The notes below the pieces were generated by a model. The model ran no database searches, was not told where the DNA came from, and saw only the letters and a program-made list of their open reading frames with translations. Below are positions 1-8,498 of a DNA stretch of 64,000 bases, piece by piece (within the stretch, counting starts at the first letter, position 1; every line of letters begins with the position of its first letter). This DNA comes from SZUA-430 sp044220975 (GTDB lineage Bacteria > Pseudomonadota > Alphaproteobacteria > Micropepsales > Micropepsaceae), in the NCBI GenBank assembly GCA_044220975.1, contig JBGAPZ010000014.1, positions 24,440 to 88,439 on the forward strand, written 5' to 3'. The translations under genes and the position numbers were made by a program.

Positions 1-60
1 GCAACGAAAGCCTGGCGCCGGATGCCCAATCAGTTTTCGAAGCTCGTCAACCAATGACAT
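1..60 (-). CDS. possible 5' end of an unidentified gene (runs off the left edge)
   Basis: An ATG at 60 opens a reading frame of 20 codons that continues off the window edge. A purine-rich GGGTGGG lies directly upstream. It would start 17 bases downstream of the efp stop on the same strand, so it could be co-transcribed with efp. The visible residues (MSLVDELRKLIGH...) are too few to recognise a family. It could also be chance open frame. Confidence 0.3.
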   Translation of the reverse strand, partial: MSLVDELRKLIGHPAPGFRC

Positions 61-77
61 CCCACCCGGATCCCGTG

Positions 78-647
78 TCAGTCCTTCGCGCGTTCTACGT
101 AGGAGCCGTCTTCGGTGTTTATGACGACCTTTGTGCCGACGTTGATGTGGGGCGGTACTGCCGTCTTCACGCCGTTCGAGAGCATCGCCGGCTTGAACGA
201 GGACGACGCGGTTTGCCCTTTGACGACGGGTTCCGTTTCGGTGATTTCGAGCACCACACGGTTCGGCAGTTCGATCGAGATCGGGATGCCATTGTGCAGG
301 CTGATCGTCACTTCCATGTTTTCTTGCAGGTAGTTGACCCCGTCGCCCAAAATGTCGGCCGAGACGTGGACTTGCTCGAAGTTTTCCGGGTCCATGAACA
401 CGTAGGCGTCGCCGTCTTGGTACAGATAATTGTGCGTGCGCATGTCGACGAAAGCCTTCTCGAGGCTGTCGGTCGTCTTGTAGCGATCGTTTACCTTGAC
501 CCCGTCGCTGATCCGGCGCATTTCGATCTGCGTGGTGGGCGTGCCCTTGCCGGGGTGAAAGTTCTCCGCTGTCAGAACGACATAGAGCTTGCCGTCCTTA
601 TCGATGATGTTGCCCTTGCGCACATTGCTGGCGATGACCGAGACCAC
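78..647 (-). CDS. efp: translation elongation factor P
   Basis: EF-P binds ribosomes stalled at consecutive prolines and promotes peptide-bond formation. The 189-residue length matches the family. The N-terminal KOW-like domain carries the modification loop HPGKGT. With the GTG start at 647 the target lysine is residue 34, the same position as in E. coli. Two OB-type domains follow (VFMDPENFEQ..., then NVGTKVVINTEDGSY at the end). The frame stays open upstream to 1100, but that part overlaps epmA in antisense. An AAGGAG six bases before the GTG at 647 fixes the start. The gene diverges from epmA and epmB, which make the lysine modification, so substrate and enzymes share one intergenic region. 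Confidence 0.97.
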   Translation of the reverse strand: MVSVIASNVRKGNIIDKDGKLYVVLTAENFHPGKGTPTTQIEMRRISDGVKVNDRYKTTDSLEKAFVDMRTHNYLYQDGDAYVFMDPENFEQVHVSADILGDGVNYLQENMEVTISLHNGIPISIELPNRVVLEITETEPVVKGQTASSSFKPAMLSNGVKTAVPPHINVGTKVVINTEDGSYVERAKD

Positions 648-767
648 GCGATACTCCTTAAATGAGAGCGCCCGGCTCAAGCCTGGCCTCGAGGGCCGGC
701 GCACCGGGCACGAATTTCCGTGGGGTGATAGCAGCGCCTGGGGCCGCCGCCAAGGTGGCAGAACTGT

Positions 768-1826
768 GTGGCTTCGGCCGTGGTGACGCACTCTCCCTGG
801 TGGGCTAAGCACCGGCATGCGGACCGGCGGCCTTTTCTCGTGGCCCGAAATCGCATCAAGGCTGCATTTCGCGCGCATTTTGAGGCCCGAGACTTCGTCG
901 AAGTCGAGTGCGCGCAGCTGCAAGTATCGCCCGGGAACGAGACGCATCTGCATGCGTTTGCGAGTGAGGCGATCGGTCGGGACGGTTCGGTGACGCGATA
1001 CTATTTGCACACGTCGCCGGAGTTCGCGTGCAAGAAGCTGCTGGCAGCGGGCGAGCGGCGCATCTTCGATTTCGCACGCGTGTTCCGCAATCGGGAACAC
1101 GCACCGGTGAACGTGGCCGAGTTCACGATGCTGGAATGGTATCGCGCGGAGGAGACCTACGACGCGGTGATCGCCGATTGCATCGCGCTCATTCGGTTGG
1201 CGGCAGAGGTGGCGGGCACCGGCACCCTCTCATATCATGGGCACAAGGTGGCAGCGTCGGCGGAGGCTGAGCGGATTTCGGTGGCAGAGGCTTTTCGGCG
1301 GTATGCGGACATCGATCTGCTCGCGACGGTGACGCCGGATGCCAGTGATCGTGCGGCGTTGGCGGCGCAAGCGGCGCGCGTTGGCGTGCAGGTTGCTGAG
1401 GACGATACGTGGTCCGATGTCTTTAGCCGGGTGCTTTGCGAACGGGTTGAGCCGCGGCTTGGGTTCGAGCGCCCCGTCATTCTCGACGAATATCCGCGCG
1501 TGGAGGCGGCGTTGGCGCGGGCGTCGACGCGCGATCCGCGGGTGGCGGAGCGGTTCGAGGTTTATGTGTGCGGCGTCGAGCTTGCGAATGGGTTTGGCGA
1601 ACTCACCGATCCGGTCGAACAGCGCCGGCGCTTCGAGCATGAAATGGCGGAGAAGGCGCGCGTCTACGGCGAGCGCTATCCGATCGATGAGGATTTCTTG
1701 GCTGCGCTGGCGGAGATGCCGCCGGCTAGTGGCGTGGCGATGGGGTTCGACCGTCTCGTGATGCTGGCGACGGGTGCACCGCACATCGAGCAGGTGCTTT
1801 GGACGCCGCCGGTGGGACGAGCATGA
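768..1826 (+). CDS. epmA: EF-P--(R)-beta-lysine ligase (LysRS paralogue)
   Basis: EpmA is a truncated class II lysyl-tRNA synthetase-like enzyme that attaches (R)-beta-lysine to EF-P. The 352 residues contain a class II catalytic core only, with no N-terminal OB anticodon-binding domain. That is the hallmark separating EpmA (GenX/PoxA/YjeA) from LysRS. Motif 2 is visible as FRNREHAPVNVAEFTMLEWY. The stretch VAERFEVYVCGVELANGF and the motif 3 region SGVAMGFDRLVML near the C terminus also match. The GTG start at 768 follows an AAGGTGG; in-frame GTG codons at 780 and 783 are alternatives. Its TGA overlaps the epmB ATG (ATGA), indicating translational coupling. Confidence 0.95.
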   Translation: MASAVVTHSPWWAKHRHADRRPFLVARNRIKAAFRAHFEARDFVEVECAQLQVSPGNETHLHAFASEAIGRDGSVTRYYLHTSPEFACKKLLAAGERRIFDFARVFRNREHAPVNVAEFTMLEWYRAEETYDAVIADCIALIRLAAEVAGTGTLSYHGHKVAASAEAERISVAEAFRRYADIDLLATVTPDASDRAALAAQAARVGVQVAEDDTWSDVFSRVLCERVEPRLGFERPVILDEYPRVEAALARASTRDPRVAERFEVYVCGVELANGFGELTDPVEQRRRFEHEMAEKARVYGERYPIDEDFLAALAEMPPASGVAMGFDRLVMLATGAPHIEQVLWTPPVGRA

Positions 1827-2863
1827 GCGCGCGCACACTCAAGACCGTGACGGATCTGGTCGATGCAGGGTTGATCGAAGCGGCCCAGGCTTCCACGCTT
1901 GGCGATGTCGCCTCGCGTTACGCGATTGCGATCACGGCCGCGATGGATGCGCTGATCGATGCGGACAATCCTGCCGATCCGATCGGGCGCCAGTTCGTGC
2001 CGGACCTGCGCGAGCTGGACGCGCGCCCTCACGAATCCGCAGATCCGATCGGCGACAAGGCGCACTCGCCGGTCGAAGGGATCGTGCATCGTTATCCGGA
2101 CCGCGTGCTGCTCAAGATCGTGCATGTGTGCCCGGTTTATTGCCGCTTCTGTTTCCGGCGCGAAATGGTGGGGCCGGATCGCGAACCGGGGCTCACTCCG
2201 GCGGCGCTGGAGCGTGCGCTCGCTTACATCGCGGCGCATAACGAGATTTCGGAGGTCATTTTGACCGGCGGCGATCCGTTCGTGCTCACCGCGCGGCGGG
2301 CGGCGGAATTGACGGAGCGGCTGGCTTCGATCGAACACGTCAAAATCTTGCGCTGGCATACGCGGGTTCCGGTCGTCGATCCGGAACGCGTCACCGACGA
2401 GTTCGTGCGCGCGTTGAAGTCCAAGCAAGCGTCGACCTTCGTGGCGCTGCACGCGAACCATGCGCGGGAGTTCACACCGGCTGCCCGGAGCGCGATTGCC
2501 CGGATCGTGGATGCGGGCATTCCGATGTTGAGCCAGTCGGTGCTGCTGAAAGGCGTGAATGACAGCGTGGACGCACTCTCGGAATTGATGCGGGCGTTCG
2601 TCGAAAACCGGATCAAGCCGTACTACCTGCATCACGCGGACTTAGCGCCCGGGACCGCGCATTTTCGCACGACAATCGAAGAGGGTCAGGCATTGATGCG
2701 CGCGTTGCGGCGGCGCGTCTCAGGGATCGCGTTGCCCGCTTATGTGCTCGATATTCCAGGCGGGCACGCGAAGGCGAATTTGGAGCTCTGCGATATCGAG
2801 CGCAGCGCAGAGGGACTGCGCGTGCGCGACGACCAGGGCACTTGGCACGACTACGCGGGTTAG
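1823..2863 (+). CDS. epmB: EF-P beta-lysylation protein, lysine 2,3-aminomutase family
   Basis: EpmB is a radical SAM/PLP enzyme that converts L-lysine to (R)-beta-lysine, the substrate of EpmA. The 346-residue protein shows the radical SAM cluster motif CPVYCRFCFRR (CxxxCxxC) near residue 110. ILTGGDPF follows, and IKPYYLHHADLAPGTAHFR, typical of lysine aminomutases, lies downstream. It lacks the longer C terminus of clostridial KamA, as expected for YjeK-type proteins. It begins inside the epmA stop codon. Only two bases separate its stop from that of the convergent M16 protease gene. No EF-P hydroxylase (epmC) is seen nearby. Confidence 0.95.
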   Translation: MSARTLKTVTDLVDAGLIEAAQASTLGDVASRYAIAITAAMDALIDADNPADPIGRQFVPDLRELDARPHESADPIGDKAHSPVEGIVHRYPDRVLLKIVHVCPVYCRFCFRREMVGPDREPGLTPAALERALAYIAAHNEISEVILTGGDPFVLTARRAAELTERLASIEHVKILRWHTRVPVVDPERVTDEFVRALKSKQASTFVALHANHAREFTPAARSAIARIVDAGIPMLSQSVLLKGVNDSVDALSELMRAFVENRIKPYYLHHADLAPGTAHFRTTIEEGQALMRALRRRVSGIALPAYVLDIPGGHAKANLELCDIERSAEGLRVRDDQGTWHDYAG

Positions 2864-2865
2864 AG

Positions 2866-5694
2866 CTACTTCGGCAGGACGCGAATATCGATCCTGCGCT
2901 TGTTGTCCAAGAATGCCTTTGCAGCCGCCGCCACGTCTTCGGCGGTGATCGTCGCGTAATCGTCCATCACGGTTCGGACGCGGTCGAGGTTGCGCGGGTC
3001 GGATTGGATGTCTTGCAGCGCGCCGATCCAGTACGCGTTCGTCGATTCCGAGGCATAGTGTTGGTAGAGCACGGGCTTGCGCGCGCGTTCGAGCAGGTCT
3101 TTGGACACGGGCGCGCTTGCCAACTCCTGCACGATCTCGTCCAGCGTCGTGAAGAAGAGGTCGACCTGGTCGGGCTTCGGTTCGACGCCGGCGAGAATGT
3201 AGCCGTAGCCTTTCAGCGCTTGCGACGAGTAGGCGCTCCCGAACGGCACATACGTGCCGCCTTGCTTCTCGCGCACTTCGTCGAGCAGACGCAGCTGCAG
3301 GATTTCGCTCATGATCGCGAGGGCGCGCTCGCGGCGGACGTCGCTGAAGACGTCCGGACCGGGGAACGCCACCGCAACGGCGGTTTGATCTTCGCGCCCG
3401 TTGTGACGCAATTCGATCGCGCGCCGCTTTGCCGGAAAGCGCACGTCCCGCGCGCCGTCGGGCAGTTTGAATGTGGTGGGGCGCGGCGGCAGCGCGCCGA
3501 ACGTCTGCGCGGTTGCGTTGATGGCGTCCTCGACTTTCACGTGGCCCACGATTGTGACCTCAACCGGTGCGCCGACCAGCGAGGGGGTCATCGCGGCTTT
3601 GATGTCGTCCATGGTGAGCGCGCGCATGTCGTCGAGCGACGCCGCTGCCCAGCGCGGGTCGTTGTCGTGAACGATTGCCGGGATTTCGCGTGCAAGCACA
3701 CCCATTGGCGTCGACGACTGTTCGCGCAGCTGTCCGTCGCCGGCGGACTGCAAGCGGCGCAGGCCGTCTGGGCGATAGGCGGGGTCGGTAAAGAACGCTG
3801 CGAGCACGCGCAACTGCAGCAGCACGTCGCGTTCGACGGTGTCGCCGGAGAGTTGGTAGACGTCCTCATCGAGGTCGAGATTGATCCCGGCGAAATGCCC
3901 GGGCTCGGTTTGCTCCAACTCGCCGATTTCGAGCTTGCCGAGGCCACCTTCAACGAACGCGAACGGCAGCGCCCACGCGACGCCGCGCTTCGTCTTCGGT
4001 AGTGCGAGATAACCGCCCGCGAAGCGAACCACGACGCTGACCTTGTCTTTTTCGAACGCGGTCGATTTGACGTTCAGCTTCACGCCGTTCTGGAAGCGCA
4101 CGAGGGTCGCCCCCAAATCGGCGAGCGACTTCCGCTCGGCAACGACGCCTTTCGGTCCGAAGTCGCGATAGCTGAACTCCTTGATCGTGCTCGCGGGCGG
4201 TGCTGCGACGGGAACCTTTGTGCTGGCTAGGTAGGCTGCGCGGATTGCGTCTGTGCCGCCGGCGGGGGCCTGCGAACTCGTGAAGAAGATGAGCGGCGGC
4301 GCGCCGTTGCCCATGGATGCTTTCAGGACCTGCGTCGTGGTTTGCGCCTTCAGGCCTTTGATGCTGGCGCTATAGAGCGCGAGATCGGTCTTTGCATCGG
4401 TCGGCACGCGGTTCGCTTCGAGCGAGGCCATGATCAGATCGGCAACGTCGGCGTTCGAGCGCGTGTTTTCGTTCGCGGCGACCAGCTTGTACGGCGATTG
4501 CTGCTCCAACGCTTCGCGATCGACTTCGGCTTGCTGCAAGCCGTGAACCATCGCGCGGCGCAATTCCTGCTCTGCGGCGGCGAGGCCCTTTTGCCACCCG
4601 CCGGCCTTCGTGCGGATTTGGAGTGCGTTCACGACCCCTGCCCCGCCGATCTGTTCGCGGCCGACATGCGCTTCGATAAATGGGGCGTCCGCCAACCGCG
4701 CGAGTTTGCTCAAGCGGCGGTTCACGACCGTGAAGGCAACGAGGCGCGCGTGGATTTCGCGGCGGCGTGCAGTCGAGTCCGGGCGGGTATCTTCCGGCGA
4801 TACCCAACTGAGTACGATGCTTTCGTCGAGGCCCGGCTGTATTACCTGCGCGACTTCGAGACCGCGCGGCTTCGGCTTACCGAAGTCTTCCGGTGGCAAG
4901 GGACCTGCTTGCTTCCACGAACCGAAGACCGCCGCAATCTTGGCTTCGATCAGAGCCGGATTCACGTCGCCCGATACAACGAGGAGCGAGCGCTCAGGCC
5001 GGTAGTAGCGCTCATAGAAGCTGCGCAGTTCCTTGGGCCCGGCGTTGCGGATGAAATTCGTGTCGCCGATCGGAAAGCGCGTCGGATATTTTTGTCCGGC
5101 GAACAGCAGGCGGATCTGCGCTTCGTTTGCACGCTGGTTTGGCGTGTCGCGCGAGCGTTCCTCGGACAGGATTACGCCGCGCTCGTTCTTGATCGCTGTT
5201 TCCGACAGCGTAAGGCGGTCGGCCATCTCGCGCATGATGTTAAAGCCGGCGTCGAGCGTCGCCGGGCGAACGCTGGGCAGTGAGATCGTGAACGAGGTGT
5301 TGTCGAAATCGGTCGCCGCGTTCGCGTTCGAACCGATCTGGATGCCCATGCGCTGCAGCGCGCGGAACATCTCGCCCTCGGGGTAGTTCTGCGAGCCGTT
5401 GAACGCCATGTGCTCGAGGAAGTGGGCGACGCCGCGCTCATTCTCGTTTTCATGGAGCGAGCCCGCGGCGACGCGCAGACGCAACGTCACGGTTCCTTCG
5501 GGATTCTGGTTCGGCCTGATCGCGTAGCGCATGCCGTTCGGCAATACGCCGAATTTGATCGCGGGGTCGGGCTTAAGGTCGGAACCTTCGTGGGGCCAAA
5601 TCCCGCGGGCGTTCGCTACGGCGATGAAAGCGATCAGAAGGAGGAGAAACGAAGCCGCAATCAGACGACGGTCAACAAAACGCCACGCCCGCAT
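2866..5694 (-). CDS. M16 family zinc peptidase (insulinase-like), exported or membrane-anchored
   Basis: This 942-residue protein has the two-repeat architecture of M16 proteases. An N-terminal hydrophobic segment (about residues 11-30) acts as signal peptide or anchor. The inverted zinc motif HFLEH is at residues 91-95, and the downstream ligand region is NERGVILSEE. A second M16 repeat in the C-terminal half (RAIELRHNGREDQTAVAVAFPG, EKQGGTYVPF) lacks the HxxEH motif, as usual. It resembles the PqqL-type periplasmic peptidases. The ATG at 5694 is preferred because GGGAG lies six bases upstream; an in-frame TTG at 5697 is the only other option. Confidence 0.9.
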   Translation of the reverse strand: MRAWRFVDRRLIAASFLLLLIAFIAVANARGIWPHEGSDLKPDPAIKFGVLPNGMRYAIRPNQNPEGTVTLRLRVAAGSLHENENERGVAHFLEHMAFNGSQNYPEGEMFRALQRMGIQIGSNANAATDFDNTSFTISLPSVRPATLDAGFNIMREMADRLTLSETAIKNERGVILSEERSRDTPNQRANEAQIRLLFAGQKYPTRFPIGDTNFIRNAGPKELRSFYERYYRPERSLLVVSGDVNPALIEAKIAAVFGSWKQAGPLPPEDFGKPKPRGLEVAQVIQPGLDESIVLSWVSPEDTRPDSTARRREIHARLVAFTVVNRRLSKLARLADAPFIEAHVGREQIGGAGVVNALQIRTKAGGWQKGLAAAEQELRRAMVHGLQQAEVDREALEQQSPYKLVAANENTRSNADVADLIMASLEANRVPTDAKTDLALYSASIKGLKAQTTTQVLKASMGNGAPPLIFFTSSQAPAGGTDAIRAAYLASTKVPVAAPPASTIKEFSYRDFGPKGVVAERKSLADLGATLVRFQNGVKLNVKSTAFEKDKVSVVVRFAGGYLALPKTKRGVAWALPFAFVEGGLGKLEIGELEQTEPGHFAGINLDLDEDVYQLSGDTVERDVLLQLRVLAAFFTDPAYRPDGLRRLQSAGDGQLREQSSTPMGVLAREIPAIVHDNDPRWAAASLDDMRALTMDDIKAAMTPSLVGAPVEVTIVGHVKVEDAINATAQTFGALPPRPTTFKLPDGARDVRFPAKRRAIELRHNGREDQTAVAVAFPGPDVFSDVRRERALAIMSEILQLRLLDEVREKQGGTYVPFGSAYSSQALKGYGYILAGVEPKPDQVDLFFTTLDEIVQELASAPVSKDLLERARKPVLYQHYASESTNAYWIGALQDIQSDPRNLDRVRTVMDDYATITAEDVAAAAKAFLDNKRRIDIRVLPK

Positions 5695-5767
5695 CAAATA
5701 CTCCCAACAGAATTGCCGACCAGAGGCGGCGAAATGGACAGGCGATTGCGGCTCGGATGTGGCCGGA

Positions 5768-6637
5768 TCAACGTATTATGCCGTTTCCGGGTGCCTTGTC
5801 TCCCCCGATAGGCCCGCTAATTGCCGCCGCCCGCGCCATTTTTTGAAAGTCAGCGATGCCGCGCGCTTCGATGCGCTTGCGCTCGGCTTCCTGCGTTTCC
5901 TTTTGCAGGACGAATTGCATGGCCAAGGCTTGTTGTTCGGCGGACAGCTTCTTTTCGATCGCATCGCGCACCTGGTCGGGGATGCCGATATTGCGCAAGA
6001 GAACCTGCTGCAAGATGACCGCGCGGCCGGTAAACTTGTAGTCGTCGAGCAAGCGGCGAAGGTGTAGGCGCAGGATGGTTTCCATTCCCGTCGTCAACTG
6101 CGTGCGTTTGGTGCTGTAGGCTTCTTGCGCGCTAAAACTCGCCAGCGCTTCGCGCACCGCCGTGCGGGTGGCGGGTACGACGATCTTGTTCGCGTAATCT
6201 TCGCCCAGATGCTGGAACACCCAGGGGGCGTCGGCCTCAACCAGACGGTAGTAGACGGTCACATCGAGCGGCATGCGCATGCCGTCAGACGAAATGGCAT
6301 CGACGGATTCACTTGTGTTTTGACTGCCGCCCGGCCCCGCATGAACACTGACCGTTTCGGTGCGCGCCGACATTTGCGTCACGCTCTTCAGCGGATTTAT
6401 GAGATGCAGGCCCTGGCCCAGCGGCGCAGGGTCTACTGCGCCAAACAACGTCGCAACGCCCACTTGGCCGGCGCCGATCTGCGTGAAGCCGCTGGAGATC
6501 AGCGCGAGGATGCCGAGAACGAATGCAAGCAGGGACAGTGCGCGCGGCACGAAGGCGCCTCGCCCGCCCGGTCCCGACCAAGCCGTCATGCCGACGATCA
6601 CGGAGACCACCAAACAGACGACGCCGAACATGATCAT
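5768..6637 (-). CDS. SPFH/Band 7 (prohibitin-like) membrane protein
   Basis: The protein has 289 residues. Two hydrophobic N-terminal segments (residues 1-17 and about 28-50) precede an SPFH domain that starts at QIGAGQVGVATLFG. The core holds the typical DVTVYYRLVEADAPW and LLRNIGIPDQVRDAIEKKLSAEQQA, followed by a charged helix (QKETQEAERKRIEARGIADF). Such proteins form large membrane-associated rings and often work with proteases. The M16 protease gene lies 73 bases downstream on the same strand, which is suggestive only. The ATG at 6637 has GGAGG eight bases upstream. Confidence 0.88.
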   Translation of the reverse strand: MIMFGVVCLVVSVIVGMTAWSGPGGRGAFVPRALSLLAFVLGILALISSGFTQIGAGQVGVATLFGAVDPAPLGQGLHLINPLKSVTQMSARTETVSVHAGPGGSQNTSESVDAISSDGMRMPLDVTVYYRLVEADAPWVFQHLGEDYANKIVVPATRTAVREALASFSAQEAYSTKRTQLTTGMETILRLHLRRLLDDYKFTGRAVILQQVLLRNIGIPDQVRDAIEKKLSAEQQALAMQFVLQKETQEAERKRIEARGIADFQKMARAAAISGPIGGDKAPGNGIIR

Positions 6638-6856
6638 TCGCGGGCCCTCCGCCGCGCGATTGCGGAATCAGTGCGCAGCTGACGGCATCATTGCCGACGC
6701 GCTCGGATTTCGGGTGCTCCTGCGTAATTTTTCCCCATCTGAGGGAGTGTGATCCCCACCCCATAGCGGCGCCATTTCGTTGGTCGGGTGATCGCTCGCA
6801 CTTTCATCATTTGCAGTCTGTGCTACGCGTTTTGGATCATCTGGGGAGAGCGACCT

Positions 6857-8035
6857 GTGCGTGCTTGTGTGTTGATTGCCGGCGCCGTTGTTGCAGCACT
6901 CGCTGTTGCGCCGGCGGTTGCTGAAAATTGGTCGCCGGAAAAAGCGACGTTTGCGACAGCCAAAATGCAGGCTCTGATCGGCACTGCGCCAGGGCAAACA
7001 CCCGCAATTTCAGTCGGGGTTTCGATCAACGGCAAGCCAGTCTTTACGACCGGCGCGGGAACGGCATCGCCGGGAACGCCGGCGACAGAGTTCACGGGAT
7101 ATCAGATCGGTTCGCTGAGCAAGCAGCTGACGGCCGCCACAATGCTTGCATTGATCGAAAAGAAGGGCGGATCGAAGTTTTCGCTGGAAACGAAGATCAA
7201 AGATACGCTGCCCGACAGCTTTCCCTTCTCGAAAACCGGTGCCGAAACCATTCGGCATCTGCTGAATATGCAGACCGGATATGTCGAATACACCAGCCCA
7301 CCCTCGAGTGCGTCCAATCTGCCTAACGGATTTGCGGCGATCGAGCGCCAGGCTTTGCGCGGATACGTTTACGCGCTGCTGCGCGAATTTCCGGCCACGA
7401 CGCCGCCGGGGACGCAGTATGTCTACCGGAATACCAACTACTATTTGATTTCGCTGGTAATCGAGAAGCTCGGTGGCTTCTCGGACTATCGCGACGCCAT
7501 GAAGGACTATGTGTTCAAGGCTGCAGGTATGACGCAGTCCGGGTTTGTGGGCGCGTCGCCGGCCACGGTGCCCGTTGCGTTGCCGCCCTTCGATACGTCG
7601 AAGTCGGCGGTGAACAAAGCGCACTGGCCACGCGGTGCTGGCGACGTCATCAGCACCGTCACAGACATGCTCAAGTGGCACGCGGCTTTCATGAACGACA
7701 AAGTCATGAGCACAGCTTCGCGAGCGACGATGGCAACGCCGCCGGTCGGAAGCCCGTATGCGATGGGGTGGATCGCAGCCGTGACACCGCCGTATATCTG
7801 GCTCAACCACAGCGGTGTGATCGCAGGCTACTCGTCGTTCGACGGCATCTTCATCAACGCAAGTTCGAAGGGTTGGGTTTCGGCCGTGGCCCTTGCGAGC
7901 AACGACAAGGTTCCCGTCGATAAGTTGGTGACCTGCTTGGCGCAGCTCGCGATGGACCCGTCGCCGACACTGAAGGGCTTGGGCGCGGGCGCAAAATTCG
8001 CGTGCGGGATCAGTAACAAAATGTTCGGCCTTTAA
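6857..8035 (+). CDS. exported serine beta-lactamase-like hydrolase (class C / DD-peptidase family)
   Basis: The 392-residue protein starts at GTG 6857 behind GGGGAG. This gives a clean signal peptide (VRACVLIAGAVVAALAVAPAVA, cleavage after AVA). The frame is open upstream to 6788, but that would bury the signal peptide. The catalytic SxxK is SLSK in QIGSLSKQLTAA. The YxN tyrosine motif is YRN in YVYRNTNYYL. The third motif (usually KTG or HxG) is HSG in LNHSGVIAGY. The family covers class C beta-lactamases, D-Ala-D-Ala peptidases and esterases, so the substrate cannot be assigned. It is isolated: the upstream gene diverges and nrdJ follows after 463 bases. Confidence 0.85.
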   Translation: MRACVLIAGAVVAALAVAPAVAENWSPEKATFATAKMQALIGTAPGQTPAISVGVSINGKPVFTTGAGTASPGTPATEFTGYQIGSLSKQLTAATMLALIEKKGGSKFSLETKIKDTLPDSFPFSKTGAETIRHLLNMQTGYVEYTSPPSSASNLPNGFAAIERQALRGYVYALLREFPATTPPGTQYVYRNTNYYLISLVIEKLGGFSDYRDAMKDYVFKAAGMTQSGFVGASPATVPVALPPFDTSKSAVNKAHWPRGAGDVISTVTDMLKWHAAFMNDKVMSTASRATMATPPVGSPYAMGWIAAVTPPYIWLNHSGVIAGYSSFDGIFINASSKGWVSAVALASNDKVPVDKLVTCLAQLAMDPSPTLKGLGAGAKFACGISNKMFGL

Positions 8036-8272
8036 GTTGCGAAGCACAGATTCCCGCCGAATTCAGAGCGTGTAGAAAAGGCTTTTTCGCGACTCAGAGA
8101 ATCGGTGCATGCTTTGCGCCGGGAGTTCGATTCCTTGGGATCGGATCGCGTTGCGTTGCGCGATCTCGGGCGGGCTTACCTGATCAGATGTGCCCCGATC
8201 TGTGGGCATCCTGTGGCCGTTTTTGGGCATAGCTGCGTGGAAAGCTATGTCCACAGAAACGATTCTGCGCAC

Positions 8273-8320
8273 CCACTAAATGTGGTATTTGCTAACGGGC
8301 ATTAACACTAAATCTGTTGC
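8273..8320. promoter_or_regulatory. paired NrdR-type boxes upstream of nrdJ
   Basis: Two 16-bp sites at 8273-8288 (CCACTAAATGTGGTAT) and 8305-8320 (ACACTAAATCTGTTGC) each match 11 of 16 positions of the known NrdR palindrome ACACTATATATAGTGT. They are offset by exactly 32 bp, the three-helical-turn spacing characteristic of NrdR box pairs. They sit about 180-225 bp upstream of the nrdJ start. NrdR is the ATP/dATP-sensing repressor of ribonucleotide reductase genes, so the location fits. The rest of 8036-8272 shows no gene and no clear signal. Confidence 0.7.
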
Positions 8321-8349
8321 GGCGATCAAAATGTAGGTACTAGATAGGG

Positions 8350-8478
8350 GTCCCTGTTAGCCAAGAATTTTGGGCACCAGGGACTGCTCGCGCGGGGGAC
8401 TTTGGTGAAGCGCGCGAGGCTCGGTCCCAACAGCTCCAAAACACCTCTCGGCCCTCAGGGACAGTCATCACCCAGGGC
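8350..8478 (+). ncRNA. putative structured 5' leader of nrdJ mRNA
   Basis: Several perfect inverted repeats are packed into 130 bases ahead of nrdJ. GTCCCTG 8350-8356 pairs with CAGGGAC 8378-8384 and encloses an inner CCAA/TTGG stem. CTCGCGCG 8387-8394 pairs with CGCGCGAG 8411-8418. GTCCC 8424-8428 can pair with GGGAC 8458-8462, and GCCCT 8451-8455 with AGGGC 8474-8478. GGGAC occurs three times, at 8380, 8396 and 8458, so mutually exclusive pairings are possible. I do not find the conserved B12-box or core of a cobalamin riboswitch, so the class is unknown. Confidence 0.4.
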
Positions 8479-8498
8479 ACTCAAGAGGGGCTTCACGC

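Noticed and set aside
8110..8160. tRNA-like T-arm (GTTCGATTCC) near 8126
   Set aside because: No acceptor, D or anticodon stems can be folded around it, and the T-stem itself is mismatched.
8036..8498. Cobalamin riboswitch before nrdJ
   Set aside because: The conserved core (GAAxxxxGUGxxAAUC region) and B12 box are not found; only generic hairpins are visible.
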